Shown one piece after another: positions 34,935 to 44,070 of a stretch of 64,000 nt of DNA. Where the stretch lies: NCBI RefSeq assembly GCF_000203975.2, contig NZ_AFCF02000014.1:62001-126000 (forward strand), in the 5' to 3' direction. The stretch comes from Leisingera sp. ANG1. Its GTDB lineage: Bacteria > Pseudomonadota > Alphaproteobacteria > Rhodobacterales > Rhodobacteraceae. The notes beneath the pieces were generated by a model. That model was not told where the DNA came from and searched no databases. It saw nothing but the letters and a program-made list of their open reading frames with translations. The translations under genes were made by a program, and so were the position numbers. The stretch's first letter is position 1. Every line of letters begins with the position of its first letter.

Positions 34935-36122
34935 ATGACCGCCAGCGCGCCGATCACTCAGGATGTAATGACCCTGCCCCGCAAGGAGCCCGAGGGCGGC
35001 AAGATCAATCTTGTGGGCCTGACCCGCGAGCGCATGCGCGAAGTGCTGATTGAGCACGGCACACCGGAGAAGCAGGCCAAGATGCGGGTCGGCCAGATCT
35101 GGCAGTGGATCTACCAATGGGGCAAGCGTGACTTTGGTGACATGACCAACCTGGCCAAGGCCTACCGCGCGCAGCTGGCGGAGACCTTTGAGATCCGCAT
35201 CCCCGAGGTGGTGAGCAAGCAGGTGTCGATCGACGGCACCCGCAAGTATCTGGTGCGGATCAACGGCGGCCACGAGGTCGAGGTGGTCTATATCCCCGAG
35301 GATGACCGCGGCACCCTATGCATCTCCAGCCAGGTGGGCTGCACCCTGACCTGCTCCTTCTGCCATACCGGCACCCAGAAGCTGGTGCGTAACCTGACCC
35401 CGGCGGAAATCGTCGGCCAGGTGATGATGGCGCGCGACGACCTGGAGGAATGGCCGGTGCCGGGCGCGCCAAAGGAAGAAACCCGGCTGCTCTCCAACAT
35501 CGTGCTTATGGGCATGGGCGAGCCGCTTTATAACTTCGACAACGTGCGCGACGCGATGAAGATTGCGATGGACCCGGAAGGCATTTCCCTCAGCCGCCGC
35601 CGTATCACCCTGTCGACCTCCGGCGTGGTGCCGGAGATTGCACGGACAGCCGAGGAAATCGGCTGCCTTCTGGCGATTTCCTTCCATGCCACCACCAACG
35701 AAACCCGTGATGTGCTGGTGCCGATCAACAAGCGTTGGAATATCGACGAGCTGCTGCAGGCGCTGGCGGATTATCCCAAGGCGTCGAACTCGGAACGGAT
35801 CACCTTTGAATATGTGATGCTGGACGGGGTGAATGACAGCGATGAGGACGCGCACCGGCTGATCGACCACATCAAGCGCTACCACATCCCGGCGAAGATC
35901 AACCTGATCCCGTTCAACGAATGGCCGGGGGCACCCTACAAGCGCAGCTCCAACAACCGGATCCGGGCGTTTGCCAATATCATCTATCAGGCCGGCTATG
36001 CGTCGCCGATCCGCAAGACCCGCGGCGAGGACATCATGGCGGCCTGCGGCCAGCTGAAATCAGCCACCGAACGCGCCCGCAAGAGCCGCAAACAGATTGA
36101 GGCCGAAGCCGGGATGAAGTGA
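34935..36122 (+). CDS. rlmN: Dual-specificity RNA methyltransferase RlmN
   Basis: Radical-SAM enzyme of 395 residues that makes m2A at 23S rRNA position 2503 and in some tRNAs. The 4Fe-4S motif C-x3-C-x2-C lies in [16 protein letters not shown] (about residue 137). Other motifs: [20 protein letters not shown] (about 98), [17 protein letters not shown] (about 189), [15 protein letters not shown] (about 216) and the second catalytic cysteine near the C terminus in [13 protein letters not shown]. An N-terminal helical domain precedes the core. Monocistronic. Confidence 0.97.
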   Translation: MTASAPITQDVMTLPRKEPEGGKINLVGLTRERMREVLIEHGTPEKQAKMRVGQIWQWIYQWGKRDFGDMTNLAKAYRAQLAETFEIRIPEVVSKQVSIDGTRKYLVRINGGHEVEVVYIPEDDRGTLCISSQVGCTLTCSFCHTGTQKLVRNLTPAEIVGQVMMARDDLEEWPVPGAPKEETRLLSNIVLMGMGEPLYNFDNVRDAMKIAMDPEGISLSRRRITLSTSGVVPEIARTAEEIGCLLAISFHATTNETRDVLVPINKRWNIDELLQALADYPKASNSERITFEYVMLDGVNDSDEDAHRLIDHIKRYHIPAKINLIPFNEWPGAPYKRSSNNRIRAFANIIYQAGYASPIRKTRGEDIMAACGQLKSATERARKSRKQIEAEAGMK

Positions 36123-36160
36123 CCCGGCTCCGGCCCCGCTGCGGCAGGTCCCCGGCTGCC

Positions 36161-37402
36161 TTAACTGAAAAGGAAATCGTCTGCGGACAGCCCGCCGGTG
36201 TAGCCGGTGAGCTCGACGTTGTGATTGCCGTAGTAGCTAATATGCGTATCGCCGCCTTGCTGGGTGATGGTCAGGTCACTGAAACTGTCAGGGCTGGTTC
36301 CGGAGAACCGGATCCTGTCATTGCCATTGCCGAAGTCGGTGATTGTGTTCGAATCCCAATAGTCAGCGGAAACAAAAACAAAGACATCGTCGCCTGTTCC
36401 GCCCGTCAGGACATCAGAGCCGTCACCGCCGGAGAGGCGGTCCCGGCCGCTGCCGCCATGCAGTGTGTCGTTGCCGCGGCCGCCATACAGCTTGTCATTT
36501 CCGGAATTGCCGCGCAGGTCATCGTGTTCACCGCTGGCGCCTGAATATTTCGACGTGTTGATCCCGCCAATCAGGATATCGGCACCGCCGCCGCCCTTCA
36601 GCGTATCATTGCCATAGCCGCCAAAAAGCTTGTCTGCTCCTTTGCATCCGGCAAGCATGTCATCAGCCTCGCGGCCTTTGACCGTGTCATTGCCGCCATG
36701 CGCGAAAATCCTGGTGTCCTCTCCGGTTGCCAGAATGACTTCGGACCGGCCGCTGGTCTTGATCACTACGATATCGTCAGAGTTTTTGTACGCGTTCCAG
36801 CCTTCGGTCTTTGACGAGTTTCCATAGATATGCTGCAGCGCCTGAACATCCAAAGTGCCAAGTTCCGTGGCATTGTAGCCGGCATAATTGTAGGTCATCA
36901 CGGTGTGCGCCTGATCGTCCAGATGATCGGCCAGCGTATGATCGCCATCATGCGGATGTTCCAAACCTACTGCGTGGCCGATCTCATGCAGGATCGTTTC
37001 ATAGCCATAGGTGCCCGGCGCCATGCTGCTGCCCTGGATTGCCAGATCCCCCTTGCCGGTAGAAGTGGCGCTGGCCCAGGAGTAATTTGCCCAGCCGGCC
37101 GCTGAGCCGCCGTTGTAGCCGAATACATCAATCATCGCCGGACCGTCGGTTTCGACGAAGAGCAGCCCGGAGACTTCCTCGAACTCTTCCAGTGCCTGCC
37201 TGAAGTAGCTGCGCTGGGTGCTGTTGAATGACCAGTAGCTGGTTGCGCCGTAAGGGTCATCGGACGCGTTTCCCAATTCACCACTGCCGAGAAAACTGTA
37301 TGTCACAACAGATTGGGTGCCGAGCTTGACCTGGCTGTTCCAGCGGTAGTTGCTGTTCGAGGTATAGGCCAAAAGCGCCGTGTAGTCTGTTACTTCGGAC
37401 AT
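36161..37402 (-). CDS. Serralysin-like M10 metalloprotease with RTX repeats
   Basis: 413 residues, no signal peptide. The metzincin zinc site ILHEIGHAVGLEHPHDGDHT (HExxHxxGxxH, about residue 136) and the Met-turn region HTVMTYNYAGYNATELGTLD (about 166) are intact. From about residue 225 to 350 come Ca2+-binding RTX nonapeptides (HGGNDTVKG, FGGYGNDTLKGGGGADIL, YGGRGNDTLHGGSGRDRL, SGGDGSDVLTGGTGDDVF), then a C-terminal DFGNGNDRIRF and hydrophobic end, the usual type I secretion signal. Secreted protease, activated by Ca2+ outside the cell. No type I transporter gene or inhibitor is adjacent. Start MSEVTDYTALL chosen over a 38-codon extension. Confidence 0.93.
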   Translation of the reverse strand: MSEVTDYTALLAYTSNSNYRWNSQVKLGTQSVVTYSFLGSGELGNASDDPYGATSYWSFNSTQRSYFRQALEEFEEVSGLLFVETDGPAMIDVFGYNGGSAAGWANYSWASATSTGKGDLAIQGSSMAPGTYGYETILHEIGHAVGLEHPHDGDHTLADHLDDQAHTVMTYNYAGYNATELGTLDVQALQHIYGNSSKTEGWNAYKNSDDIVVIKTSGRSEVILATGEDTRIFAHGGNDTVKGREADDMLAGCKGADKLFGGYGNDTLKGGGGADILIGGINTSKYSGASGEHDDLRGNSGNDKLYGGRGNDTLHGGSGRDRLSGGDGSDVLTGGTGDDVFVFVSADYWDSNTITDFGNGNDRIRFSGTSPDSFSDLTITQQGGDTHISYYGNHNVELTGYTGGLSADDFLFS

Positions 37403-37733
37403 CGGAAATCTCCACTGCTCCACCGCCGATAAGTTTTTGTTTGCAAATGTGGCCAAGTTTGGCCGGTTTCCTGGCGCAGAAGGTGCAAACACCGAAGAGT
37501 TTTCTGCAAAAGGCAAATACCAGCGTGTTCACGCTCTGGCGGACCGCGGCTTCCCGCCTAATTTCCAGGGCGACAGCCTTCAGACCGCTTATAAGCCCGA
37601 CTGTTGCCTGACGGGCACAGCGGCAACCGCAGCACGTGCTGCCGCATTCTTTCCCCAATCCAGCTTCAATTCCGCCGCTTGGCACAAACAGTTTCCAGAT
37701 TACGGACAATCCAATTTTCAGAAGGAATCACCG
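37403..37733. other. Promoter region between the RTX protease and a small protein, no gene
   Basis: 331 bp without a convincing gene; base composition is more AT-rich than the surroundings. It contains one compact inverted repeat, GGCCAA-GT-TTGGCC at 37451-37464, 49 bp before the protease start, a candidate operator. Confidence 0.5.
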
Positions 37734-37943
37734 ATGGCTCCGATGGAACGAAAGACCGCCCCGATTGACCCCAGTGTTCTGGACCTGATCCGCAGCGAAC
37801 GCCAAAAGGCGCTGAGCCCGCGGGAATGGCAATTCCGCCTGCGCGGATACGGTTATGCCGTGAAAACCGTGGGAGGCGCCCAGATCCTCACCCGGCTCAC
37901 GACCGGCGATGAAGTCGGCAAGCTGCCGCCGGAATTCGCCTGA
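37734..37943 (+). CDS. Small conserved-looking hypothetical protein
   Basis: 69 residues: a short basic N terminus, then SVLDLIRSERQKALSPREWQ and FRLRGYGYAVKTVGGAQILT and LTTGDEVGKLPPEF. No signal peptide or membrane segment. AAGGAA lies 8 nt before the ATG (37734), which makes this start better than any in the longer open frame. The sequence has a regular codon pattern and a plausible folded core, but I do not recognise the family. Convergent with the LOG gene, 27 bp apart. Confidence 0.7.
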   Translation: MAPMERKTAPIDPSVLDLIRSERQKALSPREWQFRLRGYGYAVKTVGGAQILTRLTTGDEVGKLPPEFA

Positions 37944-37970
37944 TCCCGGCAGCAGCGGTTCTTGCGGCGT

Positions 37971-38819
37971 TCAGCGCTCGCGGCCTGGCAGGCTGTCGCG
38001 CGGCGGCGCGGGCTCCCAGTTGTCGATGATCTGAACCGCTTCCTGCGCGGTATCGACCACACGGAACAGGTCCAGGTCCTGATCGGAGATGGTGCCGGCA
38101 TCGGCCAGCGCCTCCCAGTTGACGATCTTATTCCAGAATTCCTTTCCGAACAGCAGGAACGGCACCCGTTCCATGCGCCCGGTCTGGATCAGGGTCAGGC
38201 TCTCAAACAGCTCATCCAGGGTGCCGAAGCCGCCCGGGAACACCGTGATCGCCCTAGCCCGCATCAGGAAATGCATCTTGCGGATCGCGAAATAGTGGAA
38301 GTTGAAGCTGAGATCCGGCGTCACATAGCCGTTGGGCGCCTGCTCATGCGGCAGCACGATAGACAGGCCGATGGAATGGCCGCCCGCATCCAGCGCGCCG
38401 CGGTTGCCTGCCTCCATCACACCAGGCCCGCCGCCGGTCACCACGACGTTATGGCGGCCGCCGCTCTCCTTTGACTTTTCTGTCATCAGCCGGGCGAACT
38501 CGCGCGCCTCATCATAGAAATGCGACAGATCCGCCAGCGTCTGGGTGCGTGCCTTGTCCTTATGCGCAGGATCCGGAATGCGGGCGCCGCCGAACATCAC
38601 GATGGTGCTTTCTATGCCATGCTCGTTCAGCATCAGCTCCGGCTTCAACAGCTCCAGCTGCAAGCGCACCGGGCGCAGTTCCTCGCGGCACAGGAATTCC
38701 TCATCGGCAAAGGCCAGCCGGTAGGCCGGCGCCTGGGTCTGCGGCGTGGCGGGCACATGTTCGGCCCGGTCCCGGTCTGAGTGTGCGTCGCGGAAACGGC
38801 TGTGGCGGTCTTCGGTCAT
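37971..38819 (-). CDS. LOG family protein (TIGR00730 Rossmann fold)
   Basis: 282 residues. The LOG signature PGGFGTLDELFESLTLIQTG is at about residue 198, with the phosphoribosyl-binding region VTGGGPGVMEAGNRGALDAG (about 135) and an arginine in MRARAITVFPGGFGT. Small LOG enzymes release cytokinin-type bases from nucleoside 5'-monophosphates; this longer bacterial type (with an N-terminal extension of about 90 residues) has been linked to nucleotide salvage. Start MTEDRHSRFRD (ATG) preferred to a TTG 6 bp earlier. Confidence 0.88.
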   Translation of the reverse strand: MTEDRHSRFRDAHSDRDRAEHVPATPQTQAPAYRLAFADEEFLCREELRPVRLQLELLKPELMLNEHGIESTIVMFGGARIPDPAHKDKARTQTLADLSHFYDEAREFARLMTEKSKESGGRHNVVVTGGGPGVMEAGNRGALDAGGHSIGLSIVLPHEQAPNGYVTPDLSFNFHYFAIRKMHFLMRARAITVFPGGFGTLDELFESLTLIQTGRMERVPFLLFGKEFWNKIVNWEALADAGTISDQDLDLFRVVDTAQEAVQIIDNWEPAPPRDSLPGRER

Positions 38820-38967
38820 AAGCAATCCAAGTAAAAATAACAGGACCTCCTTTGTAACCGTCCTTGGCCGTTAGCGCCAATCAAGAATGCATCAGAACGC
38901 GCCGTTCCGCTTGCACGGCGGCCCGGTGCGGATAAGGTTCCGGCCAAGCAGGCAAGGAGGACCGCGC

Positions 38968-39888
38968 ATGAACTGGCAGGATGAAATCAAGGCAGCGGCA
39001 GAACGCATCCGCCCCCATGTGCAGCAAACGCCCGTAATGCAGACCCGCGGGTTCGGCCTGGACTACCCGGTGGAACTGAAGCTGGAGCACATGCAGCACA
39101 CCGGCAGTTTCAAGGCGCGCGGCGCCTTCAACACGCTGCTGAGCCAGGAAGTGCCTGCCGGCGGCCTGGTCGCGGCCTCTGGCGGCAATCACGGGGCGGC
39201 GGTTGCCCATGCTGCGCATCAACTGGGCCACAGGGCGCGTATCTACGTTCCGGAAATGGCAGGCCCCGCCAAAATCTCGCTGATCGAACGCACCGGTGCC
39301 GATCTGCAGGTGGTGCCCGGCGCCTATGCCAATGCGTTGGAGCAAGCGCAGGCCTATGAGGCTGAAACCGGTGCCATGCAGGTCCATGCCTATGACGCGC
39401 CTGCCACCGTCGCAGGGCAAGGCACCTGCTTCGCCGAATGGCAGGCACAGGGGCTGCAAGCCGACACCCTGCTGATTGCAGTAGGCGGCGGCGGGCTGAT
39501 TGCCGGCGCGCTGGCTTGGTTTCAGGGCGCCCGTAAGATCATCGCCGTGGAGCCGGAAACCTCCTGCGCTTTGAACGCGGCGCTGGCAGCCGGGCAGCCG
39601 GTAGATGTAGAGGTTTCAGGCGTTGCCGCCAACGCGCTGGGTGCCAAGCAGATTGGCAATATCTGCTTTGAGCTGGCCGCTGCGCAGGGTGTCACATCCC
39701 TCACCGTGCCGGACAGTGCGATCACCCAGGCCCAGACGGCGCTCTGGCGCGAACGCCGGATCCTGGTAGAGCCTGCGGGCGCTACCGCGCTGGCGTCGCT
39801 GATGTGCGGTGCCTACCGGCCGGAGCCAGGCGAACGCGTGGCGGTACTGGTCTGCGGCGGCAACATTGCCCCGGATCCGCTGGGATAA
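38968..39888 (+). CDS. Threonine/serine dehydratase-like PLP enzyme
   Basis: 306 residues of the fold-type II PLP family. The PLP lysine is in HTGSFKARGAFNTLLS (about residue 52), the cofactor phosphate loop in AVGGGGLIAGALAWF (about 175) and ASGGNHGAAVAHAAHQLG (about 73). It lacks the C-terminal ACT regulatory domain of IlvA, so it is a catabolic-type threonine dehydratase or a serine/hydroxyaspartate dehydratase. AAGGAGG lies 7 nt before the ATG. It is followed by a GntR regulator 38 bp downstream that may control it. Confidence 0.88.
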   Translation: MNWQDEIKAAAERIRPHVQQTPVMQTRGFGLDYPVELKLEHMQHTGSFKARGAFNTLLSQEVPAGGLVAASGGNHGAAVAHAAHQLGHRARIYVPEMAGPAKISLIERTGADLQVVPGAYANALEQAQAYEAETGAMQVHAYDAPATVAGQGTCFAEWQAQGLQADTLLIAVGGGGLIAGALAWFQGARKIIAVEPETSCALNAALAAGQPVDVEVSGVAANALGAKQIGNICFELAAAQGVTSLTVPDSAITQAQTALWRERRILVEPAGATALASLMCGAYRPEPGERVAVLVCGGNIAPDPLG

Positions 39889-39926
39889 CCCTTGCAGCAA
39901 TCCCCAGGCAGCCCTATCGGAATAGC

Positions 39927-40526
39927 ATGTCCGCAACCATCGCCGATACAATCTATCTGAGCCTGAGCGAACGCATCATTACCGGTGCGCTTCCGGCTGG
40001 CGAAAAGTTGCGCCAGGACCATATCGCGCGGGAGTTTGCGGCCAGCCATGTGCCGGTGCGCGAGGCGCTGCTGCGGCTGGAGGCGCACGGGCTGGCGGTG
40101 TCCGAACCGCGGCGCGGCACACGGGTCAGCGCCCTGAACCCTGCTGAGATCCGCGAAGTGATCGAAATGCGGGTGGCGCTGGAAGTGCTGGCTTTGACGC
40201 ACGCCTTTGGCCGGCTAACCGCCGAGGACATCGAAGACGCCAACGCTGCCCGTTTAGCCTGCGATGCAGCTGAGGACATGGCCAGCTGGGAACGGCTGAA
40301 CCGCGCCTTTCACCGGGTGATCCTGGCACCCTGCGCAATGCCGCGGCTGCTGGCCTCGATCGACGATCTGCATATTGCCGCTGCCCGGCATCTGTTCGCC
40401 AATTGGCAGCATCAATGGAGCCGCCGGGTGGACGCCGATCACGCCGCCATTGTCCAGGCGATGACCCGGCGCGATGCTGCAGGAGCCTGTGAGATCCTGC
40501 GCCGCCACTTGCGCCGGGTGCGCTGA
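39927..40526 (+). CDS. GntR family transcriptional regulator (FCD type)
   Basis: 199 residues. The winged-helix DNA-binding domain covers about residues 5-70 ([52 protein letters not shown]). The C-terminal all-helical FCD domain contains [38 protein letters not shown] and the metal-type histidines in [11 protein letters not shown]. Ligand unknown. It follows the dehydratase gene on the same strand and precedes dapD by 118 bp. Confidence 0.9.
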   Translation: MSATIADTIYLSLSERIITGALPAGEKLRQDHIAREFAASHVPVREALLRLEAHGLAVSEPRRGTRVSALNPAEIREVIEMRVALEVLALTHAFGRLTAEDIEDANAARLACDAAEDMASWERLNRAFHRVILAPCAMPRLLASIDDLHIAAARHLFANWQHQWSRRVDADHAAIVQAMTRRDAAGACEILRRHLRRVR

Positions 40527-40644
40527 CCGGCTGGAACCCGGCAAAACGCCGTCAGGGGCGGCAATTTGGACGCAATCCGGACATGACCTGCGGGCAGTTT
40601 GCCGGTATGAAGCTCCGAATCTAACCGATGCCGGAGGAACATCC

Positions 40645-41472
40645 ATGTCCAACGCCCAGCTGGAAGCAGCAATCGAAGCCGCCTGGGAGGCGCGCGACAC
40701 CATCACCCCCGCCACCACCGGCGAACAGCGAGAAGCGATCGAAGACACCCTGAACGCGCTTGACTCAGGCAGGCTGCGGGTGGCCGAGAAACTGGACAGC
40801 GGCGACTGGCATGTGAACCAGTGGGCCAAGAAGGCCGTGCTGCTGGGCTTCCGCATCAAGGACATGGAAATCCACGAAGGCGGCCCGCAGGCCGGCGGCT
40901 GGTGGGACAAGGTCGACAGCAAGTTCAACGGCTGGGGCGAGGCCGACTGGAAATCCGCAGGCTTCCGCGCGGTGCCGAACTGCGTGGTCCGCAAATCCGC
41001 CTATATCGCGCCGGGCGCGGTGCTGATGCCCTCCTTCGTGAACCTTGGCGCCTATGTCGACGAAGGCACCATGGTCGACACCTGGGCCACCGTCGGCTCC
41101 TGCGCCCAGATCGGCAAGAACGTGCACCTGTCGGGCGGCGTCGGCATCGGCGGTGTGCTGGAGCCGATGCAGGCCGGCCCCACAATCATTGAAGACAACT
41201 GCTTCATCGGCGCCCGTTCCGAGGTGGTCGAAGGCTGCATCGTGCGCGAAGGCTCTGTCCTGGGCATGGGTGTCTTCATCGGCAAGTCGACCAAGATCGT
41301 CGACCGCGAAACCGGCGAAGTGATGTACGGCGAAGTGCCGCCCTACTCGGTTGTTGTCGCAGGCTCGATGCCGTCCAAGAACAACATCAGCCTTTACTGC
41401 GCGGTGATCGTGAAGCGCGTGGATGAGAAGACCCGTTCCAAGACCGGCATCAACGAGCTGCTGCGCGACTGA
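40645..41472 (+). CDS. dapD: 2,3,4,5-tetrahydropyridine-2,6-dicarboxylate N-succinyltransferase
   Basis: Left-handed beta-helix acyltransferase of 275 residues in the succinylase DAP pathway; transfers succinyl from succinyl-CoA. Motifs: [20 protein letters not shown] near the N terminus, [20 protein letters not shown] (about 114), [20 protein letters not shown] (about 135) with hexapeptide repeats, and [30 protein letters not shown] precedes the ATG at 40645. Ends at a strong terminator. Uses the product line fed by DapB; DapE in this window acts two steps later. Confidence 0.97.
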   Translation: MSNAQLEAAIEAAWEARDTITPATTGEQREAIEDTLNALDSGRLRVAEKLDSGDWHVNQWAKKAVLLGFRIKDMEIHEGGPQAGGWWDKVDSKFNGWGEADWKSAGFRAVPNCVVRKSAYIAPGAVLMPSFVNLGAYVDEGTMVDTWATVGSCAQIGKNVHLSGGVGIGGVLEPMQAGPTIIEDNCFIGARSEVVEGCIVREGSVLGMGVFIGKSTKIVDRETGEVMYGEVPPYSVVVAGSMPSKNNISLYCAVIVKRVDEKTRSKTGINELLRD

Positions 41473-41498
41473 TCCACGCCGCGCAGTCTAAGACCAGA

Positions 41499-41526
41499 AA
41501 CGCGCCCCGGCCGGGCGCGTTTTTTT
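41499..41526 (+). terminator. Rho-independent terminator of dapD
   Basis: 7-bp stem CGCGCCC / GGGCGCG with loop CGGCC, then seven T. It starts 27 nt past the stop. Confidence 0.95.
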
Positions 41527-41550
41527 CGTTTATGCAGAAGCGCCTGCTTC

Positions 41551-41605
41551 TTTCTGGTCCCAAATACTCCGGGGTGAGGCCGCCAGGCCGAGGGGCAGCG
41601 CCCCT
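41551..41605 (+). repeat. Dispersed intergenic repeat, copy B
   Basis: TTTCTGG-TCCC-AAATACTCCGGGGTGAGG (41551-41579) followed by the hairpin AGGGGC/GCCCCT (41591-41605). The parts and their order match copy A at 25197-25307 on the opposite strand. It lies between the dapD terminator and hutF. Confidence 0.6.
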
Positions 41606-41675
41606 TCTGCTCAAAACTCTTGCAGTGCAATAAACGTGGCGCTAATGGTATTATATCTACACATAAGAGAGTCAG

Positions 41676-43043
41676 ATGCAGACCATTTTCGCCCAGCGCG
41701 CCCGCCTGCCCCAGGGATGGGCTGAGAACCTCCGGCTGACAGTTGATAACGGCCGGATTGCCTCAGTGGAAACCGGTGCCGGGCCGCAACCCGGGGACGC
41801 GCGGGCGGATGTGCTGCTGCCATCTCTGGGCAACCTGCACTCGCACAGCTTCCAGCGCGCGATGGCGGGCATGACGGAGTACCGCGCGGCCGGCAAGGAC
41901 AGCTTCTGGACTTGGCGCGAGCTGATGTACCGCTTCATGGACTGCATCACGCCTGAGCAGTACGAGGCTATTGCAGCGCTGGTGTTCATGGAAATGCTGG
42001 AGGCCGGCTACGCATCTGTCGGCGAGTTCCATTACGTTCACCACCAGCCGGGCGGCGCGCATTTTGCCTCGATGACAGAGCTGAGCGAGCGGGTGTTTGC
42101 GGCGGCCAGCCAGACAGGCATCGGCCTGACGCACCTGCCGGTGCTTTACACCTATGGCGGTGCCGGCAAGCAGGAGCTGAGCGGCGGTCAGCAGAGGTTT
42201 GGCAACTCCGTGGCGGACTTTTCTGATCTCGTCAGCCGCGCCCGCGGGATTGCAGCGCGCGATCTGCCCGCGGATACCTGTGTCGGCATTGCGCCGCATT
42301 CGCTGCGTGCCACCTGCCCCGAGGATCTGGCGGAGGTGCTGCGGATCCAGGACCGGCTGCCGGTGCATATCCATATCGCAGAGCAGCCCAAGGAAGTGGC
42401 GGATATCAGCGATTGGCTGGGTGCGCGTCCCGTTGAATGGCTGCTGGAAAACGCGCCCGTGGATGGCAAATGGTGCCTGATCCACGCCACCCACATGACC
42501 AGCACCGAAACTATCGCCATGGCGCGGTCCGGTGCCGTTGCAGGTCTCTGTCCGATCACAGAGGCGAACCTGGGCGACGGGCCGTTCAACGGGGTGGAAT
42601 ACCTGGCGCATAACGGGGCATTTGGGGTTGGTTCAGACTCTAACGTGCGGATATCGCTGCCAGAGGAACTGCGAACGCTGGAATATTCCCAGCGGCTGAG
42701 GGACCTGGCGCGCAATGTGCTGGTGCCGGGCGAAGGCTCGGTGGGCGAGACTTTGTACTTGGGTGCAGCCAAGGGCGGCGCGCAGGCTTTGGGACGCGAT
42801 GCCGGGCGGATCGAGGAAGGCGCGCTGGCAGATCTGGTGGCGATAGACAGCACAGTGCCCGCCCTCTGCGCGCTGAAGCCGGAGCAGTTGCTGGACGGTC
42901 TGTGTTTTGCCGCGGGCGATGACACCGTAACAGACGTCTGGAGCGCAGGCCGCCACGTAGTGCAGCAGGGCCGCCACATTGCCCGCGACACTGTGGTTGC
43001 GGGATATCAGACAGCCATCAAAGAGCTGCTGAATAGTCTCTAA
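41676..43043 (+). CDS. hutF: Formimidoylglutamate deiminase
   Basis: Amidohydrolase of 455 residues that converts N-formimino-L-glutamate to N-formyl-L-glutamate and ammonia in histidine degradation. Metal ligands: LHSHSFQRAMAGMTEYRA (HxH, about residue 55), VHIHIAEQPKEVADIS (about 229), WCLIHATHMTSTET (about 265) and the aspartate in FGVGSDSNVRISLPEE (about 316). The HutF-type sequence FWTWRELMYRFMDCITPEQY is also present. Its 3' end overlaps that of the convergent hutD by 4 bp. hutU, hutH and hutI/G are not in the window. Confidence 0.95.
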   Translation: MQTIFAQRARLPQGWAENLRLTVDNGRIASVETGAGPQPGDARADVLLPSLGNLHSHSFQRAMAGMTEYRAAGKDSFWTWRELMYRFMDCITPEQYEAIAALVFMEMLEAGYASVGEFHYVHHQPGGAHFASMTELSERVFAAASQTGIGLTHLPVLYTYGGAGKQELSGGQQRFGNSVADFSDLVSRARGIAARDLPADTCVGIAPHSLRATCPEDLAEVLRIQDRLPVHIHIAEQPKEVADISDWLGARPVEWLLENAPVDGKWCLIHATHMTSTETIAMARSGAVAGLCPITEANLGDGPFNGVEYLAHNGAFGVGSDSNVRISLPEELRTLEYSQRLRDLARNVLVPGEGSVGETLYLGAAKGGAQALGRDAGRIEEGALADLVAIDSTVPALCALKPEQLLDGLCFAAGDDTVTDVWSAGRHVVQQGRHIARDTVVAGYQTAIKELLNSL

Positions 43044-43573
43044 ACCGGCGAAAACTGCACATGGATAACCGCGCCGCCATCGGAAACCTCTCCGGTGGCG
43101 GCACCTTTTGCTGTAACACCCTCGCTTGGGAGAAAACATCCCTGGCCGTGCATCTCCAGACTGCCGGAAACCACAAAGAAGGCTTGGATGCCCTCACAGT
43201 CACGCAACGTACCTCCACTTAGAATTTCCGCCTTTGCCGTGACACGGTTCGGATCATAAATCACATTGAGCGCCTTGCAGACGCCATCGCGCAGCCGGCA
43301 ATCCAAAGCCAGGCCGCCGTCAAAGAACACCGGCGTCAGCGGCCGGGCTTCCAGCCGGATGTTTCTATCCGACAGGGTGTGGCCGGCGCCTTCGACGATG
43401 CAATGAATGCGGGCGTATCCTGAAAAGGCTGAAAACGGGCCGCTTCGCTCAATTTCTGCCAGGCTGAGACGCCAGACAATTTGGCCGTTTTCTTTGTGCA
43501 CGGCCAGTTCGCGGGTTATGCCGCCGCCGTTCTTCCAGGGCACCGGCTGGGCAGTCAGGGCGGAAAAACGCAT
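43040..43573 (-). CDS. hutD: HutD family protein
   Basis: 177 residues, a double-barrel cupin-like protein linked to histidine utilisation in many proteobacteria; proposed to limit hut expression by binding formimino-glutamate or urocanate, not firmly shown. Signature QPVPWKNGGGITRELAVHKE at the N terminus, WRLSLAEIERSGPFSAFSGY, CIVEGAGHTL and LNVIYDPNRV. The start MRFSALTAQ has GAGGA 6 nt upstream, preferred to an in-frame ATG 39 bp earlier. Convergent with hutF. Confidence 0.9.
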   Translation of the reverse strand: MRFSALTAQPVPWKNGGGITRELAVHKENGQIVWRLSLAEIERSGPFSAFSGYARIHCIVEGAGHTLSDRNIRLEARPLTPVFFDGGLALDCRLRDGVCKALNVIYDPNRVTAKAEILSGGTLRDCEGIQAFFVVSGSLEMHGQGCFLPSEGVTAKGAATGEVSDGGAVIHVQFSPV

Positions 43574-43720
43574 CGGGTATCCTCGGGGGCCATTATTAAT
43601 AAGCTTAGACATAGAGCCCGGCTGCAAACCGCCGCAAGCCTTCAGTTGATTGCGCATCACCCCGGTACAGGTGTGTCAAATGGATTGACCATCCCCCTGC
43701 CCCGGCGCTATGGCGGCGGC

Positions 43721-44068
43721 ATGGAAAAGAAGAAACCCTCCCGCCAGCAAGTCTATACCCTGCTTGTCCAGATCGGACGCAAGGAGGGAGACGGCCTGCC
43801 CGACGGCGCCACCGGCGCTGCGCTGATGATCTATGCATCCGGTATTGATGAAGCCGAGGCGGTGCGGGAAACAGTGGCGATCCTAAAGCAAGCCGATACT
43901 GCACCGCTGGACGTGACCGGATACGGCACCCTGGAAGAGCGCGAGGCCGAAGGCCATGAAATCGGCGATGAGGAACGCGATCTGATGCAGCGGGCCCTGG
44001 AGGAAAACGCGGTGATTGTCGCTCAGATGACCCCGTTCTTTGACGGCGAAGAGCCTGTTTTTCACTAA
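43721..44068 (+). CDS. Hypothetical cytosolic protein
   Basis: 115 residues: a lysine-rich start (MEKKKPSRQQVYTLLVQIGR), a middle with GLPDGATGAALMIYASGIDE and AEAVRETVAILKQADTAPLD, and an acidic C terminus (EERDLMQRALEENAVIVAQM, DGEEPVFH). No signal peptide or membrane helix. GGCGG precedes the ATG. Acidic, helical and probably globular. I do not recognise a family. It ends 2 bp from the convergent channel gene. Confidence 0.75.
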   Translation: MEKKKPSRQQVYTLLVQIGRKEGDGLPDGATGAALMIYASGIDEAEAVRETVAILKQADTAPLDVTGYGTLEEREAEGHEIGDEERDLMQRALEENAVIVAQMTPFFDGEEPVFH

Positions 44069-44070
44069 CT

